Part shown: positions 6,719-16,259 of the stretch, piece by piece | How the letters are laid out: every line of letters begins with the position of its first letter | Position numbering within the stretch: the first letter of the stretch is position 1 | Origin: JADLHS01 sp964594985 | GTDB taxonomy: Bacteria; Verrucomicrobiota; Verrucomicrobiia; Limisphaerales; JADLHS01 | Assembly: GCA_964594985.1 (NCBI GenBank) | Contig: CAZQNQ010000015.1 | Coordinates: 1 to 64,000, forward strand | Direction of reading: 5' to 3' | Length of the DNA: 64,000 bases | Translations under genes and position numbers: made by a program | The notes under the pieces: generated by a model | Databases searched by the model: none | Told to the model about the DNA's origin: nothing | What the model saw: only the letters and a program-made list of their open reading frames with translations

Positions 6719-8569
6719 ATGGCCGAGCCCAAAGATAATTTGCAGATGGAGAAGATCGTGTCGCTGTGCAAGCGGCGGGGTTTCATTTTTCAGTCGTCGG
6801 AGATTTACGGCGGCATCAACGGTTTTTGGGATTACGGCCCGCTCGGCGCGGAACTCAAGCGCAACGTCAAGGAACTCTGGTGGAATACCATGACCCGCCA
6901 GCGCGACGACGTCGCCGGCCTCGAAGCGACGATCATCATGTCGCCAAAAATCTGGGAAGCCAGTGGCCACGTCTCCACTTTTGCCGACCCGATGAGCACT
7001 TGCAAACAATGCAAGAAGCTCGTCCGGGCCGATCAAGTTTGGGACATGCTTCCCGAAAATTCCTGGTCGCAATATGTGGCGGAACTTTGTCCCGGTGGTT
7101 TGGTGGACAGCACCAGATTGCTCGCATGGGCCAAGGGCAAGGGAAAGCATCTGGCACCCAACCTCGCCCTCGTTCGCAACCCGGAGGTGACCCTATCCTT
7201 TCTCGCCGAGCGGATCAACGCTCCCGGGGCTGCCCCGCTGACCGTGCAGGAACTCTATCAGTATCTTGCCACCGAGCAGTTCAACGCGACCGGGTTGATG
7301 TTGCCATGTCCGCATTGCGGCGGCGAATTGACCAAGCCGCGGCCGTTCAACCTGATGTTCAAGACGCATACCGGGCCGGTGGAGTCGGATGAAAACATCG
7401 CCTATCTCCGCCCGGAAACCGCGCAGGCCATCTTCGCGCAGTTCAAGAACGTGCTCGAAACCTCGCGCCAGAAAGTGCCGTTCGGCATCGCGCAGATGGG
7501 CAAGGCGTTCCGCAACGAAGTCACGCCGCGCAATTACACTTTCCGCTCGCGCGAATTTGAGCAGATGGAACTGGAGTTTTTCATCAAGCCGGACGAGGCG
7601 ATTGAAGCCATCCACGGCGCGGTTGCGACCGTTCCGTCCACCGGTCATCCGGGCGAGCCGCAGCCGAACTGGGGCTGGCAGGCGTGGCATCAATACTGGG
7701 TCGAGGAGCGCGTGAAGTTTTACGAAGGCATCGGACTGTCGCGCCAGACGCTGGGTTTCCATATCCAGACGGCGGAAGAACTCGCGCACTACGCCCGCGC
7801 CTGCACGGACATTTTGTTCAAGTTCCCGTTCAGCAAACGCGACGAGAAGGGCGAGTTGAAGGGCGAAGAACTCGAAGGCATCGCCGCGCGCAGTGATTTT
7901 GATCTGTCGCAGCATCAACGGTTTTCCGGCAAGCCGATGGGCGTGTTCGACGAGGAGTTGCGCGCCGCGTGGGGCAAGTTGCCCAAGGAAAAGCAGGACG
8001 ACCTTTGGAAGCGCTATTACGAAAACCGCAAAAAGTATCTGACCAAGTCGGGCGTGGCCGAAGAAGCCGCCACGAAGCAGGCGACCGAGGATGCGAACGG
8101 CTTGGCGAAGGGCAGTTATGTCCCGCACGTCATCGAGCCGTCGGCGGGGGTGGATCGTCTGATTCTCGCGCTCATCGCGAATGCGTATTCCGAAACCACC
8201 AAGACCGACGACAAAGGCAAGAGCGAGACGACCTATGTGATGAAGTTCCATCCGCGCGTCGCGCCGGTGAAAGTTTGCGTGTCACCGTTGTTGAAGAACA
8301 AGCCGGAGCTGGTGGCCAAAGCTCTCGCCGTGCGCGACCTGTTGCGCCCGTGGATGAATGTGCATTACGACGACAGAGGCAACATTGGCAAGCGTTACGC
8401 AAGTCAGGACGAGGCCGGCACGCCATTCTGCGTGACGATTGATTTCGACACGCTCGGCGAGAAACCAGAGTTGCTCGACACGGTCACGTTGCGTTACCGC
8501 GACGATGGCCGGCAGGAGCGTCTGAAAATTTCCGAGCTGCGCGACTGGTTGCTCACAAGGATTCGATGA
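6719..8569 (+). CDS. glyQS: Glycine--tRNA ligase (single-chain dimeric type)
   Basis: 616 residues. It charges tRNA-Gly in the cytoplasm. It is the alpha2 type, not the split GlyQ/GlyS type: it starts with the KIVSLCKRRGFIFQSSEIYGG class-II entry, has motif 2 around GKAFRNEVTPRNYTFRSREF, motif 3 near EPSAGVDRLILALI, and an anticodon-binding domain from about residue 515. A Cys pair CKQCKK (about 99) and CPHCGGE (about 197) could bind zinc. The start ATG fits the family N-terminus. The next gene overlaps by 4 bases (ATGA), so they are co-translated. Confidence 0.96.
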   Translation: MAEPKDNLQMEKIVSLCKRRGFIFQSSEIYGGINGFWDYGPLGAELKRNVKELWWNTMTRQRDDVAGLEATIIMSPKIWEASGHVSTFADPMSTCKQCKKLVRADQVWDMLPENSWSQYVAELCPGGLVDSTRLLAWAKGKGKHLAPNLALVRNPEVTLSFLAERINAPGAAPLTVQELYQYLATEQFNATGLMLPCPHCGGELTKPRPFNLMFKTHTGPVESDENIAYLRPETAQAIFAQFKNVLETSRQKVPFGIAQMGKAFRNEVTPRNYTFRSREFEQMELEFFIKPDEAIEAIHGAVATVPSTGHPGEPQPNWGWQAWHQYWVEERVKFYEGIGLSRQTLGFHIQTAEELAHYARACTDILFKFPFSKRDEKGELKGEELEGIAARSDFDLSQHQRFSGKPMGVFDEELRAAWGKLPKEKQDDLWKRYYENRKKYLTKSGVAEEAATKQATEDANGLAKGSYVPHVIEPSAGVDRLILALIANAYSETTKTDDKGKSETTYVMKFHPRVAPVKVCVSPLLKNKPELVAKALAVRDLLRPWMNVHYDDRGNIGKRYASQDEAGTPFCVTIDFDTLGEKPELLDTVTLRYRDDGRQERLKISELRDWLLTRIR

Positions 8570-9621
8570 GCAATCCCACCACCAGCACCACGATTCCGCT
8601 GCCGATCCCGTTGCCGACGAAGATTTCGTACGGCTTGATGGTGGCGATCCTGGCGCTGATCGGGTGGTTGCATCTGAGCACGCTCGTGCTGACGGTGTTG
8701 TTCGGCTACTTCGCGTTGCAGATGTTCAGCATCCGCAAGAACAAGACGGTGGGCGTGGTGATTTACATTGTCGTGGTCATCGGTGTGCTCTGGGGGCTGA
8801 TCTTTGTGCTCAACCGGGCGCGGGAAACGCTGCCCAAGATCGCGGATGAAACCATTCCCGCGCTGGTGAATTACGCCGAGAGCAAAAACCTCGAACTGCC
8901 GTTCACGGATTACGCGAGCGCCAAGACGTTGTTGATCCAGGAATCCAAGGATCAGGTCGCCAATTTCGGGCGCTATCTCAAAACCGCCGTCCTGCAGATC
9001 GCGATGTTCCTGATCGGTCTGGTGGTGGCGGTGAGCATGTTTCTGAGCGTGCGGTGGGGGACGGAGGCGGATATCGCCGAGGCGCCGGACAGTTTGTACG
9101 CGACGGTGGTGCGGGAGCTGGGCGCGCGGGTGCGGACGTTCTACAAAAGCTTCTCGCGCGTGATCGGGGCGCAGATCATCATCTCCGCCATCAACACCGG
9201 CTTGACCTCCGTGTTCCTCATCTGGAATGGCTTCAGCTACACGACCACGTTGATCGGCGCGACGTTCCTGTGCGGGCTGCTGCCCATCATCGGCAACATC
9301 ATCAGCAACACGCTCATCTGCGGCGTGGCCTTCGCGACGTCGCCGAAGCTGGCGTTGATCGCGTTGATCTATCTCGTCGTCATCCACAAGCTCGAATACT
9401 TCCTGAACAGCAAGATCATCGGCGACCGCATCAAGAATCCGATGTGGTTGACGCTGTTTGGCATCGTGCTCGGGGAAAAACTCATGGGCATTCCCGGCAT
9501 GATTCTCGCGCCGGTGGTGTTGCATTACATCAAAGTGGAGGCGTCCCGGAACAAGGTCACGGTTCACGGGGTCGAGTCCGCGCATGGCGGCGAGCCGGCA
9601 CATGGTGAGGCCAAGGACTGA
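8566..9621 (+). CDS. AI-2E family transporter
   Basis: 351 residues of an integral membrane protein with about seven or eight helices: two near the N-terminus (residues 20-80), one near 140-165, then a C-terminal cluster with TGLTSVFLIWNGFSYTTTLI, FLCGLLPIIGNIISNTLICG and LALIALIYLVVIHKLEYFL. The LLPIIGN and HKLEYF motifs and the final GxPGMILAPV are typical of the family, whose members export diverse small solutes; the AI-2 link holds for only a few. It is coupled to glyQS by a 4-base overlap. Confidence 0.9.
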   Translation: MSNPTTSTTIPLPIPLPTKISYGLMVAILALIGWLHLSTLVLTVLFGYFALQMFSIRKNKTVGVVIYIVVVIGVLWGLIFVLNRARETLPKIADETIPALVNYAESKNLELPFTDYASAKTLLIQESKDQVANFGRYLKTAVLQIAMFLIGLVVAVSMFLSVRWGTEADIAEAPDSLYATVVRELGARVRTFYKSFSRVIGAQIIISAINTGLTSVFLIWNGFSYTTTLIGATFLCGLLPIIGNIISNTLICGVAFATSPKLALIALIYLVVIHKLEYFLNSKIIGDRIKNPMWLTLFGIVLGEKLMGIPGMILAPVVLHYIKVEASRNKVTVHGVESAHGGEPAHGEAKD

Positions 9622-9691
9622 GCGCGGGCGCTTCTTTTCTGGGAGCGGGGCAATTTTCCGGCGTGACACCGCCCCGGGCCGTGGCAAATTT

Positions 9692-9712
9692 CGCCCGTCT
9701 TACGGGCGGGTT
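9692..9712 (+). terminator. Possible terminator hairpin after glyQS operon
   Basis: CGCCCGT (9692-9698) pairs with ACGGGCG (9702-9708) around a 3-base loop, followed by GGTTTG. The T-tract is short, so this is a weak intrinsic terminator at best. It sits between two convergent genes and could serve either. Confidence 0.4.
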
Positions 9713-9736
9713 TGTCGCAATGCAACAAACGCTTCC

Positions 9737-10411
9737 TTAGCGCTTCTGGTTGTAAGCAGTCTGCGAATATTTTTCTGCGGTCAGCCGCTGCGCCAGTGTA
9801 AGCAATTCGCCGTTCACGGTTAGATCGCTCCAGCCTGCATCACGCGGGGCGGTGTCGCGCATCGCAGTTTCCCAGTCACCGCGTGCCAAGCCAACGGGCG
9901 GCGGTTGCACTGAACCTTGAATGAGCAGGCCGAGTTTGTTGCGGCGTTGGGCGGCCCCGGCGATCTTTTTCCCGTGCCACAGCAGGTCGAACTTCTCGTG
10001 GCCCACAAAACACTGACCGGGCGCAGTTTTCATGCAGCAGGGCGCGACTTCCGCAGCGACGTTCAGCTTGGCGAAGGCGCGTTGAATCCATTCGTGAACG
10101 CTGCGGTAGCTGTCTTCCGCGCGCAGTTCATGCCATTCATGTCCAGGCGGAAACGCAAGGCTGTAGGTCCAGTCGGCGGCGTGAGGCACAAGTCCGCCGC
10201 CGGTGGGACGCCGGATGAGCGGACGGAGCAGGGTGGCCTGCTCGATCTCGGTGAAATGTTGGAAATAACCAAACGTGGCGGCGGGCTGCGTCCAGCCGTA
10301 GAGCCGCAGCACCGGCGCACCAAGTTGGGCGACGGATTCCAACAGCGCTTCGTCCAGCGCCATGTTGAATGCGGCGTCGCCCGGACCGGAGTTGATGCAA
10401 TGCCAGGTCAT
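9737..10411 (-). CDS. Lipoate--protein ligase A-like protein (BPL/LPL domain)
   Basis: 224 residues with one biotin/lipoate ligase catalytic domain: FNMALDEALLE near the N-terminus, RRPTGGGLVPHAADWTYSL (about 68-86, the RR-GGG acyl-AMP binding loop), and the lysine motif KKIAGAAQRR (about 148). Such enzymes attach lipoyl or octanoyl groups to the E2 or H proteins. It lacks the extra C-terminal domain of full LplA, so it could be an octanoyl transferase (LipM/LipL-like) rather than a ligase; the sequence does not decide this. It stands alone on the minus strand. Confidence 0.82.
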   Translation of the reverse strand: MTWHCINSGPGDAAFNMALDEALLESVAQLGAPVLRLYGWTQPAATFGYFQHFTEIEQATLLRPLIRRPTGGGLVPHAADWTYSLAFPPGHEWHELRAEDSYRSVHEWIQRAFAKLNVAAEVAPCCMKTAPGQCFVGHEKFDLLWHGKKIAGAAQRRNKLGLLIQGSVQPPPVGLARGDWETAMRDTAPRDAGWSDLTVNGELLTLAQRLTAEKYSQTAYNQKR

Positions 10412-10428
10412 CTCAATTGAGGAGATTA

Positions 10429-10501
10429 ACCACGAAATACACCAAACACACGAAAGCGGGTACAGAGCGGATTTTTCGTGTCATTTTGTGTGTTTCGTGG
10501 T
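10429..10501. repeat. Imperfect palindrome (CCACGAAA type) between two genes
   Basis: The left arm 10429-10455 (ACCACGAAATACACC...ACGAAA) and right arm 10474-10501 (TTTCGTGTC...TTTCGTGGT) are inverted copies with a few mismatches around an 18-base centre. It fills most of the gap between the lipoate ligase-like gene and nth. Confidence 0.8.
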
Positions 10502-10518
10502 GGCCAAATTGGGTCGGT

Positions 10519-11172
10519 TCATTTCACGCCAATGCGCGGACAAAGTGGGGCGATTTCGCAGTTGGCGCAATCCGGCTTGCGCGCGTCGCAGCGGCGCCGG
10601 CCATGCCAGATGAGCCAGTGACTGAACAACGTCCATTGCTCCTGCGGCACGAGTTTGACCAGTTCCTGTTCGATTTTCACGGCATCGGTCTGTTTGGTGA
10701 GGCCGAGCCGATTGGCCAGGCGCGTGACATGGGTGTCCACGACGATGCCGACGTTGATGGCGAAGGCATTTCCAAGGACGACATTTGCGGTTTTTCGACC
10801 GACGCCGTCGAGCGCGTGAAGTTCGTCCATCGTGCGCGGCACTGCGCCGCCGTGTTTTTCGACGAGCGCCTGGCAGCAGGCTTGGATGTTCTTCGCCTTG
10901 TTGCGGAAGAAACCAGTGGTTTTGACCATTTCTTCCAAATCGGGCAGCGGCGCATGGGCGTAATCAGCCGCGCGCTTGTATTTCTTGAACAGCTCCACCG
11001 TAACGATATTTACGCGCTTGTCGGTGCATTGCGCGGAGAGGATGGTGGCGATGAGCAGTTCGAGCGGGTTGGAGAAATTCAGCTCGCAATGCGCGTCGGG
11101 GTAGGTCTTTTGCAGGCCAGCGATGATGGCGCGGGTGCGGGCGGCTTTGGCTTCGGTGATTTCACGCGGCAT
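10519..11172 (-). CDS. nth: Endonuclease III (DNA glycosylase/AP lyase)
   Basis: 217 residues. It removes oxidised pyrimidines and nicks AP sites in base excision repair. The helix-hairpin-helix with the catalytic lysine is HALDGVGRKTANVVL (about 124-138), the catalytic aspartate is in VVDTHVTRLANRLGL, and the C-terminus carries the 4Fe-4S cluster ligands with spacing C-x6-C-x2-C-x5-C in CDARKPDCANCEIAPLC. All key residues are present. Single gene, divergent from serA. Confidence 0.96.
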   Translation of the reverse strand: MPREITEAKAARTRAIIAGLQKTYPDAHCELNFSNPLELLIATILSAQCTDKRVNIVTVELFKKYKRAADYAHAPLPDLEEMVKTTGFFRNKAKNIQACCQALVEKHGGAVPRTMDELHALDGVGRKTANVVLGNAFAINVGIVVDTHVTRLANRLGLTKQTDAVKIEQELVKLVPQEQWTLFSHWLIWHGRRRCDARKPDCANCEIAPLCPRIGVK

Positions 11173-11360
11173 GAATGGGCATTATCGCAGGGTTAACGCA
11201 ACCTCATCGCGGGGCGACGGGCGCGGAGATTACACCCTGCATAAGGTTGCAAGTCAACGGTGCGGTGTGAAGGCCTTGGCTCTCCCGATTTCATTCAAGT
11301 CGGGCGTTTGAAAGTTTGACCTGGTCCCCCCGCTGTGCCTAGAATTCCACCCTTGTTTCT

Positions 11361-12959
11361 ATGAAGATTTTGGTTTGTGACCCAATTTCGCCGAAAGGCA
11401 TCGCTCTGCTCCAACAGCGACCCGAGTTTGAGGTCGTCGTGCTCCCGAAACGTCTCTCTGAAGCGGAATTGCTCCCCATCGTCGCGGACGCCGTCGCGAT
11501 GGTCGTCCGGTCTGAAACCAAGGTGACCAAGAAAGTCCTCGAAGCTGCGCCAAAACTCCGCGTGGTCGGTCGCGCCGGGGTCGGCGTGGACAACGTGGAC
11601 GTGGAGGCGGCAACCCAACGTGGTGTTGTGGTCATGAACACGCCCGCTGGTAATACGATCACCACGGCGGAACTCACCTTCACCATGCTTCTGAGTCTCG
11701 CGCGCAAAGTGCCGCAGGCGCACGGAACGATGGTCGCGGGCAAGTGGGATCGGAAGTTGTTTCAAGGCGTCGAACTCGCGGGCAAAACCCTCGGCGTGCT
11801 CGGTATGGGTCGCATCGGGACGGAAGTCGCCAAGCGCGCCATCGCCTTCGGCATGCGCGTCGTCGGTTACGATCCGTTCCTCACCGAAGGCCGGGCCAAG
11901 GCGCTCGGCATCGAACTCGCCACCGACCTCGACGTGGTTTATCGCGAAGCGGATTTCATCACTGTCCACATGCCGGTGACCGAGCAGACCAAGGGGATGT
12001 TGAACACGGCCGCGTTTTCCAAGATGAAACCCGGCGTGCGCATCGTGAATTGTGCGCGCGGCGAAATCATCGTGGAGACCGATCTCCTCGCGGCGCTGGA
12101 TTCCGGCAAGGTCGCGGCAGCAGGCTTGGACGTGTTCAGCGTCGAGCCGCTCGCGGCGGATCATCCGTTCCGCAAGCATCCGAATCTCATCCTCACGCCG
12201 CACCTTGGCGCGAGTTCCGAAGAAGCGCAGGAAAAGTGCGGCATCGAGGTCGCCGAAGTCATCACGGGCTATTTGCTCACGGGCGAGGTTCGTAACGCGG
12301 TCAACATGCCGTACCTCGACGCAGAAACTTACGAGAAGGTTAAACCGTATCTCACGCTCGGCGAGAAGCTTGGCAAATTGCTCGCCCAACTCGCGCCCGC
12401 GCAGGTGGACCGCCTGCATGTCACCTACGGCGGCAAAGCACAGGAGTTGCCGAACATTGACCCCGTTACGCGCGCCGTGGTGCAGGGCTTCCTGTCCCGC
12501 GCGTCGGTGAAGGATCTCAACAACATCAATGTTCGCAGCATCGCTTCGACGCTCGGCCTTACGGTCGAGGAAAAGCGCTCGAATGAGCCGGTGACGTTCA
12601 ACGAATGGCTTCACGTGCAGGCGTTCCATGGCAGCGAGAAGGTCATTTCCGCCGGCGGCACGTTCTTCGGTTCGCCGAACAATCCGCGCATCGTGCGTCT
12701 TTACAGCATGCCGGTGGAGATTCCCATCAGCGGCGTGATGCTGCTTTTGACGAATTCGGATCGCCCGGGCATCGTCGGACATCTCGGCACGTTGCTCGGC
12801 AAATATCAGGTGAACATCGCCAGCATGAGTTTGAGCCGCGATACCGTGGGCGGCGATGCGTTCACCGTTTTGAATCTCGACAGCGAACCGCCGGCCGCCG
12901 TGTTGGCGGAACTGGAAAAAGACGAAGCCATCCGCAATGTCAAAGTCGTAAAACTGTAG
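11361..12959 (+). CDS. serA: D-3-phosphoglycerate dehydrogenase
   Basis: 532 residues, the long form. It oxidises 3-phosphoglycerate with NAD as the first step of serine synthesis. The catalytic residues are R233 (CARGE), E262 (DVFSVEP) and H281 (TPHLGA); the NAD fold is at about 140-160 with GVLGMGRIG. Residues about 320-450 form the allosteric substrate-binding domain and about 455-532 an ACT domain (LLLTNSDRPGIVGHLG), the usual site of serine feedback. ATG 11361 gives the standard N-terminus MKILVCDPIS. The parvulin gene follows after 16 bases. Confidence 0.96.
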   Translation: MKILVCDPISPKGIALLQQRPEFEVVVLPKRLSEAELLPIVADAVAMVVRSETKVTKKVLEAAPKLRVVGRAGVGVDNVDVEAATQRGVVVMNTPAGNTITTAELTFTMLLSLARKVPQAHGTMVAGKWDRKLFQGVELAGKTLGVLGMGRIGTEVAKRAIAFGMRVVGYDPFLTEGRAKALGIELATDLDVVYREADFITVHMPVTEQTKGMLNTAAFSKMKPGVRIVNCARGEIIVETDLLAALDSGKVAAAGLDVFSVEPLAADHPFRKHPNLILTPHLGASSEEAQEKCGIEVAEVITGYLLTGEVRNAVNMPYLDAETYEKVKPYLTLGEKLGKLLAQLAPAQVDRLHVTYGGKAQELPNIDPVTRAVVQGFLSRASVKDLNNINVRSIASTLGLTVEEKRSNEPVTFNEWLHVQAFHGSEKVISAGGTFFGSPNNPRIVRLYSMPVEIPISGVMLLLTNSDRPGIVGHLGTLLGKYQVNIASMSLSRDTVGGDAFTVLNLDSEPPAAVLAELEKDEAIRNVKVVKL

Positions 12960-12975
12960 TCAACCCAAAGCAAAC

Positions 12976-14094
12976 ATGACCAAATCCATCCCGAAAATTT
13001 TCTGCGTCGCCCTCGCGACCACGCTGGCCGCTACCGCCGTCAGTCAGGCCGCCACGGCGGGCAGCCCGGCCACCAATGCCACCAGCAAGCTCGACAGCCT
13101 GCTGGGCGATCCCGTCATCGCCAAAGGCAAGGGCGTGGAGATCAAGCGCAGCCAGTTGGACGCCGAGATGATCGCCGTGCAATCCATGGCCAATGCCCGC
13201 GGCACGACGCTCACGCCCGAGAACCTGATGTTGATCCAACGCCAGAAGCTGAATGACTTGATTAGCTTCCGCTTGTTGCTGGCCAAGGCGACCGACGCGG
13301 ACAAGGCCAAGGGCAAGGAACAATTCGCAAAGGCGCTCGAACGCATCAAGAAGGAGAACAAGCTGACCGATGCGGAGTTCGACGAAAAACTCGGCACCCA
13401 GTTGAAGATGCAGGGCTTGACCCGCGCGGATTGGGACCAGCAACGCCTCGATCAAGGCACGGTTGCCGCCGTGTTGGAACGCGAACTCAACCTGGCCGTT
13501 TCCGACGAGGAGGCCAAGAAGTTCTACGACGAAAACCCGACCAAGTTCGAGCAGCCGGAACAGGTCCGCGCCAGCCACATTTTGATCGGCACGAAGGACA
13601 TGGCGACCGGTACTGACCTCTCGGACGAGCAGAAAAAGGCCAAGAAGAAGCAGATTGACGACCTGCGCAAGCGTGCGATGCAGGGCGAGGACTTTGCCAA
13701 GCTGGCCAAGGAATTTTCCGAAGACCCGGGTTCGAAGGAATCCGGCGGCGAATACACCTTTCCCCGCGGCAGAATGGAAGCTCCGTTCGAGGCTGCCGCC
13801 TTCTCACTCACCACCAACCAGATCAGCGATGTGGTCACCACATCGTATGGTTATCACATCATCAAGTTGAGCGAGAAGATCCCGGCCAAGGTGGTTTCCT
13901 TCGCGGAAGTATCGGACGATTTGAAGGAAGCGCTCAAGAATCAGGAGCTGCAAAAGCAACTGGCCGACGGCGAATATCTCGAGAAGATGCGCCAGGAGGC
14001 CGGCGTGGAAATCCTCGACGAGAAAATGAAGAAGCTCGACGAGTTGCTGCCGAAGGAAGAAAAGGCGGCGGCCAAGCCTGACGCCAAGAACTAA
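12976..14094 (+). CDS. Periplasmic peptidyl-prolyl cis-trans isomerase (SurA/PrsA-like parvulin)
   Basis: 372 residues: a signal peptide to about residue 27, a SurA N-like helical chaperone region (about 60-185) and a parvulin domain (about 195-300) starting ASHILIGTKDMATG, with EDFAKLAKEFSEDPGSKESGG and VVTTSYGYHIIKL. It should help outer membrane proteins fold in the periplasm. The C-terminus is a charged lysine-rich tail. It follows serA by 16 bases, though the functional link is unclear, and ends at a strong terminator. Confidence 0.9.
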   Translation: MTKSIPKIFCVALATTLAATAVSQAATAGSPATNATSKLDSLLGDPVIAKGKGVEIKRSQLDAEMIAVQSMANARGTTLTPENLMLIQRQKLNDLISFRLLLAKATDADKAKGKEQFAKALERIKKENKLTDAEFDEKLGTQLKMQGLTRADWDQQRLDQGTVAAVLERELNLAVSDEEAKKFYDENPTKFEQPEQVRASHILIGTKDMATGTDLSDEQKKAKKKQIDDLRKRAMQGEDFAKLAKEFSEDPGSKESGGEYTFPRGRMEAPFEAAAFSLTTNQISDVVTTSYGYHIIKLSEKIPAKVVSFAEVSDDLKEALKNQELQKQLADGEYLEKMRQEAGVEILDEKMKKLDELLPKEEKAAAKPDAKN

Positions 14095-14111
14095 GGAAAA
14101 TTTTTCCACCC

Positions 14112-14144
14112 CCGCGCCAGCCTTCGGGTTGGCGCGGTTTTTTA
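14112..14144 (+). terminator. Rho-independent terminator after the parvulin gene
   Basis: Stem CCGCGCCA with inner GCC (14112-14122), loop TTCG, and the matching GGT-TGGCGCGG (14127-14137), followed by a run of seven T. Classic intrinsic terminator. The convergent LON-domain gene ends inside its T-run. Confidence 0.93.
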
Positions 14145-14837
14145 TTCGCCGCGCCGCTTGCGCTTGGGATGGGACTGGATGTCGCGCAGGAGGAATTTGG
14201 CCAGTTGCTTCAGGCGCGCTTCCACGTCGAGCGTTTCCAGGATCATCTGCCGATCTTCCGCACCCGCCAGCACCGCGCAGGAAACCAGGTCCGCCGCCTG
14301 TTCGGGATCGGAGATGGAATCGAGATAGCCGATGACTTCCTTGGGCGAGAATGCGGGCGGCGGCTGGCCGGGTTCGCCGGGTTTGCTGTGCGAGACGAAC
14401 GGGAAGGGGAACGGCATCCCGAGCAGTACCCGCTCCTTCAACAGTTCCCGCACCGTGCCGAGCAATTCATCGGTCTTGATCGTGTTGCACGGCGGGGTGG
14501 CGAGCGGTTCGATCTGCTGGACGCGATATGGCCGGTACTTCACCACCTTGCCGAGTTTCACGCGGGTCAGGCCCTGCAGGATCAGATGCGACGTGCTGTC
14601 CTTGTGCGCGACCGACACGCGGATGAGGCCGACGCCGGCGACTTCCGTCGGGGTCTCGCGGGTGGTGTTGGGCTTGCGCATCGCCACGGCCAGCACGCGA
14701 TTGCCGTGCAGCGCGTCGGCCAGCATCTGCCGGTACCGCATCTCGAAGATGTAGAGCGGCAAGAGCGCCTGCGGGAACAGCGTCGCGTTCGGCAGCGTCA
14801 TCACCGGCACTTCATTCGGCAGGTTCATTAGTTTCAA
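14142..14837 (-). CDS. LON peptidase substrate-binding domain protein
   Basis: 231 residues formed by the N-terminal domain of Lon alone, without ATPase or protease: VPVMTLPNATLFPQALLPLY then FEMRYRQMLADAL, a typical LON start. Such stand-alone proteins occur in many bacteria and their role is not settled; substrate or peptide binding is assumed. The C-terminus is a basic tail (SHPKRKRRGE). An internal M5 start is possible (MNLPNEVP). No operon partner. Confidence 0.88.
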   Translation of the reverse strand: MKLMNLPNEVPVMTLPNATLFPQALLPLYIFEMRYRQMLADALHGNRVLAVAMRKPNTTRETPTEVAGVGLIRVSVAHKDSTSHLILQGLTRVKLGKVVKYRPYRVQQIEPLATPPCNTIKTDELLGTVRELLKERVLLGMPFPFPFVSHSKPGEPGQPPPAFSPKEVIGYLDSISDPEQAADLVSCAVLAGAEDRQMILETLDVEARLKQLAKFLLRDIQSHPKRKRRGE

Positions 14838-14868
14838 TCTACTCGGCAGCGGGCGTTGCGCAATGCGC

Positions 14869-15768
14869 TTAAAATTTCGTCAATTGCTCCAGCTCCTTCA
14901 CGCGCTGGGCGACGTGCGCGCGGGTGGCTTTGGTGGTGCGATTCAGCCCAAACCCTTCGCAACAGAACGAGGCCACCACGCTGCCGTGGATCATCGCGCG
15001 GCGGATGTTGGCATCAACCGAACCTTTCGCCGTGGCGAGATAACCCATCATGCCGCCGACGAATGAATCGCCCGCGCCGGTCGGGTCCACCACGGAGCGC
15101 AACGGATATGCCGGGCAAATGAAGAAACCTTTCGGGCCGCTGAGGATCGAGCCGTGCGAACCCTTCTTGATGATGACGTATTTCGGCCCCAGCTTGTGGA
15201 TCTTCTTCAACGCGGCAAAAACATTGTCTTCCTTCGTCAACTGCTGCGCTTCACTGTCATTGAGGACAAAACCGTCCACGCGCTTGATGAGCTTGATGAG
15301 GTCGGCGAGCGCGATGTTGAGCCAGAGGTCCATCGTGTCGGCCACGACGAATTTCGGGCGCTGCATCTGGTTCAACACATGTTCCTGCAGTGCGGGCGCA
15401 ATGTTGGCGAGCAAGACAAATGGGGACGTCTGATACTTCTTCGGCAGCTCCGGCGAGAACGTCTCGAACACGCCCAACTCGGTGAGCAGCGTGCGGCGAT
15501 TGTTCATGTTCACCTCGTATTCGCCCGACCAGTGGAAGGTCTTGCCGGGCTTGATCTGTAAGCCTTCGAGGTCGATGCCGTGCTTCTTGTAAAGCTGCAC
15601 GTACTTCTTGGGGAAATCTTCCCCGACGACGCCGACCATCTTCACCGGGGAAAAGAAACTGGCGGCCACCGCCGCATGGCTCGCCGAGCCGCCGAGCAGC
15701 TTGGGATTTTCGCGGGTGGGAGTCTTGATGGAATCCAAGGCCGTCGAACCGACAATCAATACGCTCAT
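14869..15768 (-). CDS. PfkB-family carbohydrate kinase
   Basis: 299 residues of the ribokinase fold. Substrate side: GGSASHAAVAASFF; ATP side: DPTGAGDSFVGGMMGYLA (about 231-248) with the catalytic aspartate in GAGD. NDSEAQQL (about 171) is the usual mid-protein motif. It could phosphorylate a sugar, a nucleoside or a similar alcohol; the substrate cannot be read from sequence. The shape resembles adenosine/inosine-type kinases of the family. Single gene. Confidence 0.88.
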   Translation of the reverse strand: MSVLIVGSTALDSIKTPTRENPKLLGGSASHAAVAASFFSPVKMVGVVGEDFPKKYVQLYKKHGIDLEGLQIKPGKTFHWSGEYEVNMNNRRTLLTELGVFETFSPELPKKYQTSPFVLLANIAPALQEHVLNQMQRPKFVVADTMDLWLNIALADLIKLIKRVDGFVLNDSEAQQLTKEDNVFAALKKIHKLGPKYVIIKKGSHGSILSGPKGFFICPAYPLRSVVDPTGAGDSFVGGMMGYLATAKGSVDANIRRAMIHGSVVASFCCEGFGLNRTTKATRAHVAQRVKELEQLTKF

Positions 15769-16259
15769 AAAACAGTGGTTGAATCTGACGATAAATCGGC
15801 GCGAACGGTAGCAAAGGCCGCTCCACAGGCAATCATCAAAAACAAGCCGGTAGTGTCCTCATTTGAAAGAGGAGCGCGGGCTTCAGCCCGCTTCAACGTG
15901 ATTTTGCCAGGCCGCGCTCCGCAAATTAGGATACAGCCAACAAGCCCGGGGCGGGCGGCTTTGAGCCTAGAGCGTACTGCAAAAAGCATGTCGGGAACGA
16001 GGTGCCGGCGAAACGCCCCGCACCCCGGCCCTCTCCCCATCCGATGGGGAGAGGGTGGCCGAAGGCCGGGTGAGGGGAATTCGGTTCCGACAGACAGACA
16101 GACATTTTGCGAACTGTTCTAAACGCCATCGCATAAATTTTTCCCCGCCGATTTCACCGATTTCCGCAGAAGCCAAAGGTGAAGAATCTGCAGATGCGCC
16201 CGTCCCAATTTTCCCTACCGCGCCTATTTATGAGCTGAGTTCCAGCCAGGAACCGGCGG
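15769..16259. other. 491-bp intergenic region with repeats
   Basis: No supported gene. It holds a hairpin GCGGGCTTCAGCCCGC (15876-15891), the 62-bp palindromic element at 16016-16077 and, around that element, an outer pair of GCAAAA...GGAAC segments in inverted orientation (about 15980 and 16100). The right part (16100-16259) shows nothing I can name. Confidence 0.6.
16016..16077. repeat. 62-bp palindromic element, family A, intergenic copy
   Basis: CCCCGCACCCCGGCC at the left, the hairpin CCCTCTCCCCATCCGATGGGGAGAGGG in the centre (stem CTCTCCCCATC/GATGGGGAGAG) and GGCCGGGTGAGGGG at the right. The same element occurs inside coding sequence at 26419-26479 and 63866-63927. Confidence 0.9.

Noticed and set aside
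8566..9621. Quorum sensing (AI-2) exporter
   Set aside because: The family name is historical; no luxS or receptor gene is nearby, so I list it only as a family transporter.
11295..12782. 495-codon minus-strand frame
   Set aside because: Antisense to serA, whose motifs and length are complete.
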